A program made the translations under genes and the position numbers. Under the pieces are notes generated by a model, which did no database searches, had not been told where the DNA came from, and worked only from the letters and a program-made list of their open reading frames with translations. From the NCBI RefSeq assembly GCF_002865645.1, contig NW_020194619.1, positions 2,330,442 to 2,394,441 on the forward strand: a DNA stretch of 64,000 nt. The letters are read 5' to 3'. The stretch's first letter is position 1. Each line of letters opens with the position of its first letter. Positions 1-10,203 of this stretch are shown in pieces. The stretch comes from Hyaloscypha bicolor E (taxonomy: Eukaryota; Ascomycota; Leotiomycetes; Helotiales; Hyaloscyphaceae).

Positions 1-719
1 GAATCGGGCCAGAGGTGCGAGCCCGGGATGAGGGTTGTGGCGCCGTTGGTGGAGGTGAAGGGGTCGAGTGCTACCATCGTTCCCTATCCAAATCATCGAT
101 CAGTCACAACTCCTTGAACCACTTCCACTGTACACTTCACGTTGAAATCGAATTCCAGATTGACTTACAACACCCATTAATGGCTTCGGTCTCGGCAGCT
201 GAATCAACCCATCATCCGTGTGCATACTCTGCTCCCTCTCCCCGCTCGCAATCGTAACGGTATGAAAACTCGTCAACAGATAATTCTCCTGCAGGAAATA
301 ATCATTCAACTTCAGCACCGTCTCATTGATCGCGAACTCGTCAAACACCCTTGACTTATCCGCCAACGCGTATACCCTGCGTGTCTGATATCCTTCGAAG
401 GGATTCCGCCCGCCGTGGGAAGCGGGGCCGGAGGTCTCGAGGGAGGCGGATTCGAGGCGCGTGAGTTTCGAGAGCGCGCGAGAGACGAGCGGGGCGGGGA
501 AGAGAGAGGGCAGGATCACGTAGCCGTGTGTGAGGACATGGTCGATTAGGTGGGTGATCGAGGGGTCTTTTTTGCCAGGGAGGAAGGTCGTGCCCTCGCC
601 GAGTTGGACGCGGTTGTTGAAGGAGAGGCGGCCTGGCTGGAGGACCTCTGCTCTTTGTTTTTGAACAGACTATTTGGTCAGCTTCGTAGAATTGCCAGGC
701 GCGGATTGGAACTTACCAT
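1..719 (-). CDS. Phytanoyl-CoA dioxygenase (PhyH) family protein, 3' end missing
   Basis: Probable non-heme Fe(II)/2-oxoglutarate oxygenase of the PhyH family. I read complement(<1..83, 169..669, 717..719). Both introns (84-168 and 670-716) have GT-AG ends, and the donors read GTAAGT. The first exon is only the ATG: the preceding in-frame codons contain a TGA and the context AACAAAATG is good. The order of motifs is typical: HGYVILPSLF near residue 50, then RRVYAL, then the metal-binding HTDD (H-x-D) about 100 residues later, then after the last intron NGATTLIPGSHLWP, which is the usual region before the distal His. The distal metal His and 2OG-binding Arg lie off the left edge. Substrate unknown; fungal members are often secondary-metabolism hydroxylases, but no such cluster is visible here. 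Confidence 0.82.
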
Positions 720-1634
720 TTTGTTGCCAACGACAGCTCACGAATAGACACGACCGAAACAGTTTGTTGAAGGGAAGAGGAAAGGAAACCATCCTTCTTC
801 TAGTTTCCAGATGTAAGCTTACCTTGAAGGCTGACACTCTGCATGTCTTGGAGAAATAAATGCGGGGTGGTGTTGGTCGCCTCCAGAGGGTTTCAGCGAT
901 GCCGAGGCACCTATCACCCCTTTCAGTGATTGGTGAGTGGTTGGCCAATTCTTCTCCATCACAGCCAATCATCAACTCCCCCCTCTCTTTCCGACAATTC
1001 GAAAGCTACTTGGTTTTCAGCAATGATGAGCATTTCCTCGCGTCATTTCCGTGGATATCCAAAGTATTGGTGGTGATAGGCGTCGATCACTCGCTTCCCT
1101 CTGGAACATTTTAGCGATCGCCAAGGGCCCCTATTTCCACATCACAAGATAAGCGCGCCGAGGTACTTCTTTCGGAAAAATATTGAGACACCCGCAAGGG
1201 TTTATTCCGAGAGACAAATTGAACAATCAGATTGTGATTTTATCTGAAACACAATTGAGCATCCATCAATAAAAGCCATGAGACAAGACATCTCCACAAA
1301 CAGCACGAATGATCCGTCTGTCATAGCTTATCTCGAAAACGGCCCGTCTCCCAAGTCCAAAGAGAGGCATCAACAGTAAAGTGTGAGACAGACATCCCCA
1401 CAACCACAGGCCAGCGCGTCGTAGCTGTTCCATAATCCACCCTCGAAAGAGATGTCATATCGAAATAGCTCGTGGTCACGTTATCAGAATCGAGCGATTG
1501 CAAGAAGTGAAATGTTGATAGGTGTATTGTATGCACTCAGAATTAAATTATAGACTCCAATCACTTTTAACCGTTGTCCACTAAATGTCATTTTTCATCT
1601 CATCGCGCGTATCCCTTCCTCTCCTCTCTCCCAT
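720..1634. other. Intergenic, about 0.9 kb
   Basis: Upstream of the PhyH gene and downstream of the GPI-type protein gene. I see no supported gene, repeat or structured RNA. Confidence 0.5.
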
Positions 1635-2559
1635 CTACAAGAACGCAGCAGCAACGAGACCTGCAGCCGCGGCCGCCATCTCAAAGCCAGCAGCGACGCG
1701 GCCAGCAGCACCCGTGACCTGAAGACCTGCAGAGGTGGTGGTCTTTGTGGGGTAGGTGACGGTGCCGACGGGTTGGCTGATCGTGCCGACGCTCAAGGTT
1801 GGGACGTAGGTCGCAGCGTTTGTCGTGCAGACGGTTGTGGCGGGGTACACGGTGGTTGAGGTCGTGTATGGGCAGTTGGTGACTTCCTTGGCGCATGAGG
1901 AGGTGGTGATCACCTCGGTGGTGTAGTAGGTTGAGGTGTAGACAACTGGCACATTGGTTGGGTAGACCGGGGTCTCGGTTGCAGTTACCGGGCAGACGGT
2001 AGTGTATGAGGAGATGGTGTCGGTGACGACGTATGTGTGCGTCTTCTCAGTAGCAGGGCAGTTTGTGACGGTCGTCGCGCAACTGGTGATGGTCTTGAGG
2101 GTGGTGACATAGACGGTCGAGGTGGTGTATCCGAGGTTTGTGCTCTCGGATGTTGGGGTGGAGGTTGTCACGGGATATGTTGGAGTGGAGGTTGTCACGG
2201 GGTATGTTGGGGTCGGGCTGGAGCTGGAGGTGACAGGATATGTTGGGGTAGAGCTTGTCGCGGAGTGGGTATAGGTGTAGGCGATGCAAGAGCAAGCAGA
2301 GCTGAGCGCTTCTGGAGAAGCGCAGTTGTTGTAGTCTGCTGGGATAGCGGTGGCAGTAGGCATAGCAAGATACGAGGTGCAGTAATCGCCGATGGTTGCG
2401 GTGAAGCGGCTATCGATGAGGTTTCTATAGCAGTTGTCGGGTTCCTATATACATGTCAGTTTTGATCCCATTCAGAGAAAGAGGAAAACATACGCAGTCG
2501 GGGTACGACCAGGCGTTCGCCAGCCCGGCAATGGCTCCCAAGATAATAAGACCTTGCAT
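1635..2559 (-). CDS. Secreted Thr/Ser-rich protein, probable GPI anchor
   Basis: Predicted 291-residue cell-surface protein. Exons: complement(1635..2444, 2494..2559), with a 48 nt intron (donor GTATGT). Residues 1-17 form a short hydrophobic signal peptide ending ANA|W. A Cys-containing module follows (PDC, DNCYRNLIDSRF, GDYCTSYLA, NNCASPEALSSACSCI) up to about residue 75. Next is a Thr/Ser/Pro-rich stalk with repeats of TPTYPVTS and of the form TTSxCAKEVTNCPYT, expected to be heavily O-glycosylated. The C-terminus is a small-residue hydrophobic tail (GLVAAAFL) as expected for GPI attachment. Role in wall structure or adhesion is inferred from layout only; I do not recognise a named family. 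Confidence 0.72.
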
Positions 2560-4059
2560 GTTGATTGTTGATTAAAGTGTATAAGTTTTAACGAGTGACT
2601 ACTGAGCGAGTGTGTCTGAAGCGAGTGACTGGGGGAAAGGACCGGGAAGCTGTGGTTTTTGAAGAAAGCGGTGATCGTGAGAAAGGAATCACGAGAGGGA
2701 AACACAGAGTCATATATGAAAAAGCCCGCTTCGGGATGGGACGGTGGTGTGTTGGCTGTGGCACTGCAGACATCTGGGCTCTTCCCCGGGCCGGCCAATG
2801 GGGGGGACCCAACCGAGCCAGCAGGGAACAATGGTGCAGCCGGGCTGCCAATCTCGACGAATTGACGTGCAGAGCTGCACGCCAGTAGGCCACATGTTTG
2901 TTTGTGGAAATGAGCGAGGGGAAAAGGCTGAGGAGCCGACGTGGGAGGACGAGAGCCAGGGGGAGCGAAACGCTGGCGCTCGAGTGGGTGCTGCATGAGA
3001 AAAGGGGGAGGGGTTAAGCCGGATCGCGCCTAGCGTCGCTGCCCAGGGGTACACGAGCTGTGAGCTGTCCCGCGCTTCGCACATGCTTAAATCTCTCTAT
3101 TTTCAGGTACAAGCGATCGGCGGCTTGGCACTCGAAGGCCAGGGCGGCCGCGGCGATGGTGGTGATCCTTGAGGTTATTCTTAGCCTATTAACACGAGGA
3201 CTGGACTTCATAGCAGCTGCCCGAACAGGAGAAGTTCTGGAGCTGTCTGGCTAAACCTTCTCCTCAGCAATTTCTTGAACACCGAATCAGGGGCACGCTT
3301 CTTTTTTTCTCCCCCGGACTCTTTTAACTTTGCCAATCGAAATTGTGGGCAAAAGCCATGGCTTCACTCTTGTTTTGGAAAATTGAGAACTGGGGAGCGC
3401 CTCGGATACACGCCCCGAAAATCCATCCCCAGTCGATTCGAAGCCACAGCCGCCCAATATCAAGACGCCTGGTATCATTAGTAGGCCGAACACGAGAAAG
3501 AGTCGGCGGCGGGTCTAGAACCCGGCACGGCCGCACAGCATTGACGGAAGATTTTGAGAAAGAACTTTCTCATTTATAAATACGGGAATAAGAGTGAAGG
3601 ATCACCTTCTGTCTGCTCTTCGCGAAGACTTTAGAGAGGCGGGTCCTTTGCGTTCGATTTCCGCAATTCTGCACGAAGCATTGAAATTTCGAAGTTGAGA
3701 GCCTCCGGCTGGGGGTTTCCTGGTATCCGTTTCTTGAAGTAAGTGTTGACGTCAAGATCATGGATCTAAATATCGTCTCTTCAGGTGTCACAAGAATTTC
3801 TCGGTACCCATTTCCATCGCGTAAAGTATCCTTCCAAACTAGGCAATAATCCCGAATATCAAATCCCATAAGAAAGATTTCCCATTTCACCGTCACCATG
3901 CCCGAGATAGTCGCCATCTTGAAAGGAAGATGATGTTGGCTTCCATAATCATTCATGAAGAATACCCAATAGCAGAACCACATCGTAACCAAGTATAGAA
4001 TGTTAGAAATGGCAGGTTCTCTGCTCTGATGTCATCCACCCTAGCCGTCCTGAGAAGGG
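2560..4059. other. Intergenic, about 1.5 kb
   Basis: Promoter side of the GPI-type gene. A minus-strand open frame at 3570-3992 has no recognisable domain or homologous feel and I do not call it. Nothing else seen. Confidence 0.4.
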
Positions 4060-4062
4060 TTA

Positions 4063-4324
4063 CGAACTAGGTGGCAGAAGTCTGTGCGTTCAGGGTATTT
4101 TACTAGTAAATAAAAATATAAAATACTGATATCGCATATTCGGTCTATATAAAAGTGATAATTCTCCAAATATTTATCTATTTCCAGAATTCAAGGCTTT
4201 AAAATTGAATAACAATTTAAATGTATAATAGCAATCTTGGTGACTTGATGTTTCAAGTGCCTGAACAGCACTTGAATTTGGCGAGAAAATGCCCTGAACG
4301 CACGGACTTCTGCCACCTAGTTCG
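4063..4324. mobile_element. MITE 1, 33 bp inverted repeats, TTA target duplication
   Basis: A 262 bp non-coding element. The terminal inverted repeats are 4063-4095 and 4292-4324; they begin CGAACTAGGTGGCAGAAGTC and match at 32 of 33 positions. Direct TTA repeats flank it at 4060-4062 and 4325-4327. The interior is AT-rich. Three-base TTA duplications and non-coding content fit a Tourist-like (PIF/Harbinger) MITE. If only TA is counted it could be Tc1/mariner-derived. Confidence 0.85.
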
Positions 4325-4327
4325 TTA

Positions 4328-5307
4328 ATATATATAGATTGGTTTGGATTCTTGGCTGCCGGGAGCCACAGTGGAAGTTCGTATTCACAAAATTTCAGCC
4401 TCGCGCAACCTCATATCTCGAAATAATTCTGGCGGTGCCGTCTTACAATGGCCACTTAGAGTATTTCGTTATATAATGATTGAACAAAATGATGCCGAGA
4501 TCACCATGATTTTCAAATCTGCAAAGATCATAACGTCCCTGCATTATGCAGGTCCCGGGTAAACGCAAGAAAAACTTTCACGCAACCCCTTCCAGGTGGG
4601 GCCGACCAGATTATCAATTGCTGCGCCGCGTGTTGCCTTAAGGTTTTCATCGTACTTCGGGTACGGACATGAGTGGTTTTCTGGCGCGGTGTTATGGTGC
4701 GATATGCGGTGCTCTTCGTGGTTGTCGTGCACCTTAGCGCCGTGCTCACTGCGCGACACGCCACATGAGCACCACCTGATCAAAAGCTTGTAATGAGGGA
4801 GGTACAGAGAAAGTGCGCTTGATTGGACCATAATCGAAGATGCCGGGCCCAAGGTTTTGAAGAAGTGGTGAGGATACCAAGTACGTGTTTCGATTGAAAA
4901 CAGCTTTCCTCGAATGCTTTGATCCTGCAAAAAAAATTATGCTTCAAAATGTAGATTTCTGTTGGAATTACCCCTCGCTGCTTGATGAAATTGGCGGTAT
5001 GGTACCGAGTAACATCTGGAGATGAGATCATGAGAAACAATCGCGTTGATCTTGATTTCGTTCATCATGAAAAGTTTTGCGTAACAACTTGCACGGATCC
5101 TAGTTGACCCCTCGACTTGAAGTGGGACCTGGAGAAGCCACCCGCTCAGAAGAGGGGAATGTGCGGGGATGAGACACGCAATCTGCCATCTGGAATCGCC
5201 CTGACCACAATGTCCCCTCACAATTTCCCAGCTCCGCGATCGATGACCGAACCGAATTTTCAATTCACGGCACAGCTGCGCCTCCCCGCATGAATCGGGT
5301 CGATGTG
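4328..5307. other. Intergenic, about 1 kb
   Basis: Lies 3' of the glutathione synthetase gene. Short open frames on both strands carry no recognisable sequence. Nothing called. Confidence 0.4.
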
Positions 5308-6918
5308 TCAAGCTTTGAGAACCGACATGAAGATGTCCCAGTCTACCAGAGCAGGACTGTCAAAGCACCCATATCCCTTTACCACGCTCATTTCATCAAC
5401 ACTGGCATCCTTTGTCCTGAGACTCCAACTTGGATCGAGCTCCGAGACCATCTCCGCTCGTAGTTTCTCTCCATCTTGAACCCGCTTCCAGAGACAGACT
5501 CCAAATATTCCGAGTTCTGAGATCACCGGCCCTTCGTAGAAGCCTCGGCTCGACATCATGAAGTTGTTCAGTACGGGCGGAATGATCTTCTCCATCAGGA
5601 TGTAGCTTCGCCAGAGCTCTTCGGGCGTTTGTTTCAGAAACGCAACGGTCTCTTCACCGTACACATTGTGGCCTCCACCCTCAAGTGACGGTTTCAACAC
5701 GTGATTACGCGCAGTGTTTGGATCTAATGCCAGCGTCCTCGCGTGCTGCCCAGATGGTGTATCATCAAGTGGATACATTGGCGCAAAAGTACGCGAGATT
5801 TTGGTTGCTTCTTCGGGAGTAAGGTATCGTTGGAGTGCACCAGGCGCGGTGAGAGCTTGTTGCACCTTCTTGAATCCAGTCAAGTGGGAAAGGATGGAAG
5901 GTGACTTGATGACTCGTGATTTCTCAAGCTGTAGTCTTGCCATTCGTCCGATCTCATTGTATTCGTGAACTTCGAGGCCGCTGCGAAAGTACACGACGCT
6001 GACTTCCACCGCAATAGGTCGCGACTGTGGATGGTAGAGAAGCTCACGTGTTGGAGTGAGGGATGTATGAGCCAGAACATCGTGTCCCCAGGAGACTCGA
6101 TATGAAGGGATAGACTCGCCCCACAGAGCATACTCGATCGGCCGTTCGTCTACGATGTTGAAGTTGTCTGCTGCAACGATGAAGAGGATGCACGTCTCTG
6201 TCAAGCCCTGGCTCTTAGCAGGACCATATGCTTTGTGAGCAGCTGCAAGGCCAGCGGATAGTGCTTTGAGTGTTGAATTCGGCGGTAGAGATGAGGAGCC
6301 GATGTTCACGTCGCCAGAGCTTGCCGGATGATTCGATCGATATGCATTGGTTCGATGGAGATGCCTGTGCATGTCGGAGACGACGTTCGTATGTACTCCG
6401 CCCGCGCAAGCGACGGTGTTCAACTCCACTTGCTTGAGTTGAGGTCGTTGAGAGCTCTCAGTCGGATTGGCATGCAACATGTAATCAGACCTAAAAATAC
6501 CAAGCGTCAAGTCCTGAACACATCCTTCTTCCTTCACCTCTTGATAGATGTCCCATAATGCACTCGCAAGATCATCAACGTCTATGAGGTCTTTCAAGAC
6601 CTCGAGAAGCCACTCGTCATCTTCAGCCACAGCCGCGTAGAGTTTGTTGTACACTCTTTGCAGCTCGTGAGCCTCATCAAAGAGCTCCTTCGGAAACAAC
6701 GTGGGGAAGAGGGTGGTGCCGACGGGATGGCATTGAACTGAATTCTCCTCATCCGTGTGAACAAGCTTCAAGAGTGATCCATGAGTGATTTGCCAATCCT
6801 TGATGTCCGAAACGAGAGCCGCATACTGCTCATCTGTGAGGCGCGGTGGATATGCCATCCTTGATGACTTTGGATCCTGATGACCCAGCTTTCGAGTCGC
6901 AGAGGTCAATTCCTCCAT
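5308..6918 (-). CDS. Glutathione synthetase, eukaryotic type
   Basis: Catalyses ATP-dependent ligation of glycine to gamma-glutamylcysteine, the second step of glutathione synthesis, in the cytosol. One uninterrupted exon of 536 codons. Family signatures: PPRLTDEQY at the start of the fold, FPKELFDEAHELQRVYNKLY, QVELNTVACAGG (the substrate-binding E-x-N segment near residue 165), a Gly-rich ATP-grasp loop EGGGHNVYGEE near residue 415, then MEKIIPP and ISELGIFGVCLW near the C-terminus. Family members are about 470-530 residues, so length fits. Two starts are possible: 6918 (as given) and 6858, where MAYPPRLTDEQY begins closer to the usual N-terminus; the latter may be the real one. Some residues around the Gly-rich loop differ from the common GGGNN form. 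Confidence 0.92.
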   Translation of the reverse strand: MEELTSATRKLGHQDPKSSRMAYPPRLTDEQYAALVSDIKDWQITHGSLLKLVHTDEENSVQCHPVGTTLFPTLFPKELFDEAHELQRVYNKLYAAVAEDDEWLLEVLKDLIDVDDLASALWDIYQEVKEEGCVQDLTLGIFRSDYMLHANPTESSQRPQLKQVELNTVACAGGVHTNVVSDMHRHLHRTNAYRSNHPASSGDVNIGSSSLPPNSTLKALSAGLAAAHKAYGPAKSQGLTETCILFIVAADNFNIVDERPIEYALWGESIPSYRVSWGHDVLAHTSLTPTRELLYHPQSRPIAVEVSVVYFRSGLEVHEYNEIGRMARLQLEKSRVIKSPSILSHLTGFKKVQQALTAPGALQRYLTPEEATKISRTFAPMYPLDDTPSGQHARTLALDPNTARNHVLKPSLEGGGHNVYGEETVAFLKQTPEELWRSYILMEKIIPPVLNNFMMSSRGFYEGPVISELGIFGVCLWKRVQDGEKLRAEMVSELDPSWSLRTKDASVDEMSVVKGYGCFDSPALVDWDIFMSVLKA

Positions 6919-8505
6919 ATTTCATAATGTCAAGGACAGAGGAAAGAGAGTGCGCATTGTTGTTGAGGAAAGGTATGGAGGTAGCCTGAAGTCGATCGCC
7001 ATGCACAGCCACAATTGGATGTGACGCGAAAATCTCAAATCGCGAATCGCGACTGCTCTCCCTTCACCGAGAAACTTCACTTCCACCGAATCATCGCAAC
7101 AAAAATTTCCTAGAAATTCACCAACTCGCGTCCATTTCACATGTACGGTGAGCTATCTGTGAGAGCATCAGGCTGTTCACCGACGCGCCCGGCCTTCCGC
7201 CATTGTGTCCCATCCCAGCTCATAGGTGATTGACGGGACCAGTTTCTTCAAAGCTTGCGGAATACAATTCGCACAGAAATGAATTCAAACTCGAATTGAA
7301 GATCGATTCCAAGTGGAGACATCGTCAATAACTTCTGATGCGACAATCGTGGGCGTCGAGGTGCGAGCGCAGCTGACCACGATTCGTGGCGTCGATAGCA
7401 TCTGCAGAGGGGAACGACTACGCTGATCTATTGTGAAATTTCTTTTGCAGATGGTATTGGTAGCAAGAATAAGATACGAGGATAAGAAGAAGTTCAGAAT
7501 TTGTGACCGTCAGAAGGTACAGGTCCCTTTTAATCTCGTTTGTTGACCGCGTGCTCCCTTGCAGAGTGTCGCCATCGCTGGAGGCAAGGGGAATCGGCTC
7601 TTGGAAACCTTTCCAGTCAATCCGGGTTCCCGAAACCACCAGACCAAGGCGGCATAGAGAAACGAAACAAGTTTCTGAATTGCTCGAATATGCTGGATTC
7701 TGTTTCATTGTTTCATACAAATCACATGACAAGGTCATTCAACTTCCAGCATGAAGAAAGAAGTCTCGATTTCCGAATATCTGAGACTAAGTTGAAGAAG
7801 AAAAAGATGCGAAGAGATATGAAAGCCAATGCCGAAGAAGCTTAAAACATTATTTGATACAAGGGTCTAAGAGCCGGAGATGCCCTCTAACATCGACGGT
7901 CTGAGCGCTTATCTCCCTAGATGCCCACTCGTCCCTCCTTATGTCCGTCTACCCCGCATATCTCTTCGTACTTTCTCAAGCATCGTGCTTCTGCCTCTAC
8001 CTTTCTTTTCACTCACATTTCCACTTTCAACACACTCCTTGTCCTGGCTCCTATCTCTGTCCGCAGCGATGATTCCGCCACCAGCACTCACTGGCTTGTC
8101 CAATACCCTCATCTTTCACTTCACAATTGCTACAACCAGCAGTATTTTGATGGTCATTTTTGCTGCATTATGAACCCTCCTTATTTCGAAATCTCACCTC
8201 GGGTTGAAGGAATAATGTTTTCGTGTGGGCCCGATTCAACAAGTCATGACGTCAACGATGCTGGATGTAACACAACGAAAGAATCGAATCCGTCCTGCAG
8301 ATACTTGCTCTCTGTTGGCATCTTAAGTCCCAAGTGACTCCATGTTGAAGTCAGCTTAATAAATTCATTTGAAGGAGCTTGGTGCGGGAAGGCTTGTGGT
8401 GGATGGGTTCTGCCAACGGATGTTGAGAATTGGAGAGTCTGAGCAGTTGGATGACAAGGGAAGACATTTTCAGGATTGCCTCGGAGGAAAGACAAGAAAC
8501 AATGG
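6919..8505. other. Intergenic, about 1.6 kb
   Basis: Contains the promoter of the glutathione synthetase gene. Open frames at 7418-7738 (-) and 7880-8337 (+) show low-complexity or unconvincing translations and are not called. No repeat seen. Confidence 0.4.
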
Positions 8506-9671
8506 CTAGGGATTTGAGCAACATTCAATGGAAGTGATCAAGGGCTTGAGTGAGGCGTGAAAGCAGACGGAGGAAATATTTAGAGTAGGGGGTGAGACGC
8601 GTTGAAGGACATGAGAAATGATTGAGAATGAGAATATTGATATGAGAGAGTTGGGTTGGGATGAGGGAGCGCAAAAGGGGGAGCTGGTGGAGGTTGTGGG
8701 ATGAAACTGGGTCTTGGATTTTGATAATTCCTCAAGAGTTTTGTGAATACCCACAGTAAGTGCCATCATGTCCCGAAGATTTGCCTGTACCGGAACTAAC
8801 ATACACACTGGAAGCAGCCCTCTAGAGCCAACAATATTCCCCACAACAGACCCATACTTCGCATTTCCTCCTTCAATAGAAGTTGATAGCATCAGCTTCA
8901 CGAATGAAAGTCACTCTGGCCGCATCACTCAAGCCACCAACCAACTCGCACAAAACATTTCTCTCATCCAGCTGAGCTCGAAGTTCAGTCTTCCAATCCC
9001 AGCCGTTTTGCGTCTCCCTCAGCACCATCCTCTCGAGTTCATCCAAGATCCTGATGACGGTGATGTAGATCGCATAGTCAGCAAGAGCCTCAACCAACTT
9101 TGTTGCCCGCTAAATGCTTCGCAGCATTATTTCCATCACCAACTCTTCCTACAGTCTTAAGAGCGCAAATCGCCGCCACCTTTCTGTTCGTTGCAACCGT
9201 GCGCTCACCAATGTACAACGTACGTTGTGCCGCCAAGGTTCTCAACTTCACGCCTCGCGTGGCGAGAAACCACTTCGTCTTCTCATTCTTGTATTCGCAG
9301 ATGTTCGTTCCTGTATTCAACTCCATATCAGCCTCGTGCCTTCGCCTCATTTCGTCATCGAAGGCTTGGTTTGCAGCTCGAAGTGCTGCCCAGTTGATCA
9401 TTGCGGGCCCAAAGACATCTGCTCCGCCGCCGAGTCCCTGCCTCTGGGCGACGAGGAAGGGTCCGGGGGCCAGGGGTGTGTAGTAATTGGTTCCATGCTG
9501 CTCTTCCCATTCGAGTGCTTCGGTGGTAGTTGGGCCAACCCAGTGTGAATTGAAGCGGGACTGCTGGGCGAAGAATTCGTTGATATTCACCGTGCTGCGT
9601 TCTCCTGAAGATCCGTAGATTCTGAGTCGGATGGGAGAGGGGGAGAAGAGTTTGGAAGTTTTGATTGACAC
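8506..9671 (-). CDS. Uncharacterised protein, multi-exon
   Basis: I do not recognise this protein. Three open frames on the minus strand join through plausible introns: one of 43 nt near 9110-9152 (GTAGGA...TTTAG) and one of 67 nt near 8875-8945 (GTGGCT...TGAAG). The joined translation stays open and reads like protein: FNSHWVGPTTTEALEWEEQHG, then an Ala/Glu/Arg-rich helical stretch around DDEMRRRHEADMEL, then VEALADYAIYITVIRILDELERM, then GSVVGNIVGSRGLLP. No ATG begins the first open segment (it opens at a GTG after an in-frame stop), so at least one more 5' exon probably lies between 9672 and about 9900. The C-terminal 60 residues are the least certain. It may equally be a decaying gene. 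Confidence 0.35.
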
Positions 9672-10203
9672 TGAAACTGAAGCGGAATTGCAGCGATCTC
9701 TCTATCCAAGCGTCTCTTATATATTTTACCCCCATCAAGGGCCTAGGTCTCAACAATCCCCCTTTGACGACTAGTCTTGTCCTGTCCAGCGGGCCCTCGT
9801 TTCTACCGTCGCCGCCAATACCTCCGGAATTCTCCAATATGTCTTTGTGCTGTGATCTTGTCAAGTGCGACAATACAACACAATAAAGAAAAGCCAGGTA
9901 GATCTCCACTTACAAATATCCTGACCCAAATGATTTCGACGCCAGCAGAATGTTTCTGGTCTTGGGTTTTCTGCAAGCACTATGCAAACTCCCTTGAACC
10001 AGCGCTTCAATGCCGAACCATAAGGAGCACGCTAACAACAATTCTATCATTCGAAAGTGCTTCTATTCTCTTTCATTAAACTCAGTCGCTCATTGAGAGA
10101 TGTCTACCAATCCTCTTCTATCTACTTTCTCTTAATAAACATGATCACCTCAGCGTCATCATTCGCCAATAACCCTATACCACCATCTCAAACCATCCAC
10201 CAT
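9672..10203. other. Short intergenic, possible 5' exon of the upstream unknown gene
   Basis: About 0.5 kb between the unknown gene and the 3' end of the PLP enzyme gene. A missing first exon of the unknown gene may lie here. Nothing else supported. Confidence 0.3.

Noticed and set aside
3480..3570. A T-arm-like GGGTTCTAGACCC on the minus strand suggested a tRNA.
   Set aside because: No matching acceptor stem or anticodon arm can be found at the right distances.
3570..3992. Minus-strand open frame of 140 codons next to MITE 1.
   Set aside because: No family resemblance, no intron evidence, and it opens inside unremarkable AT-rich DNA.
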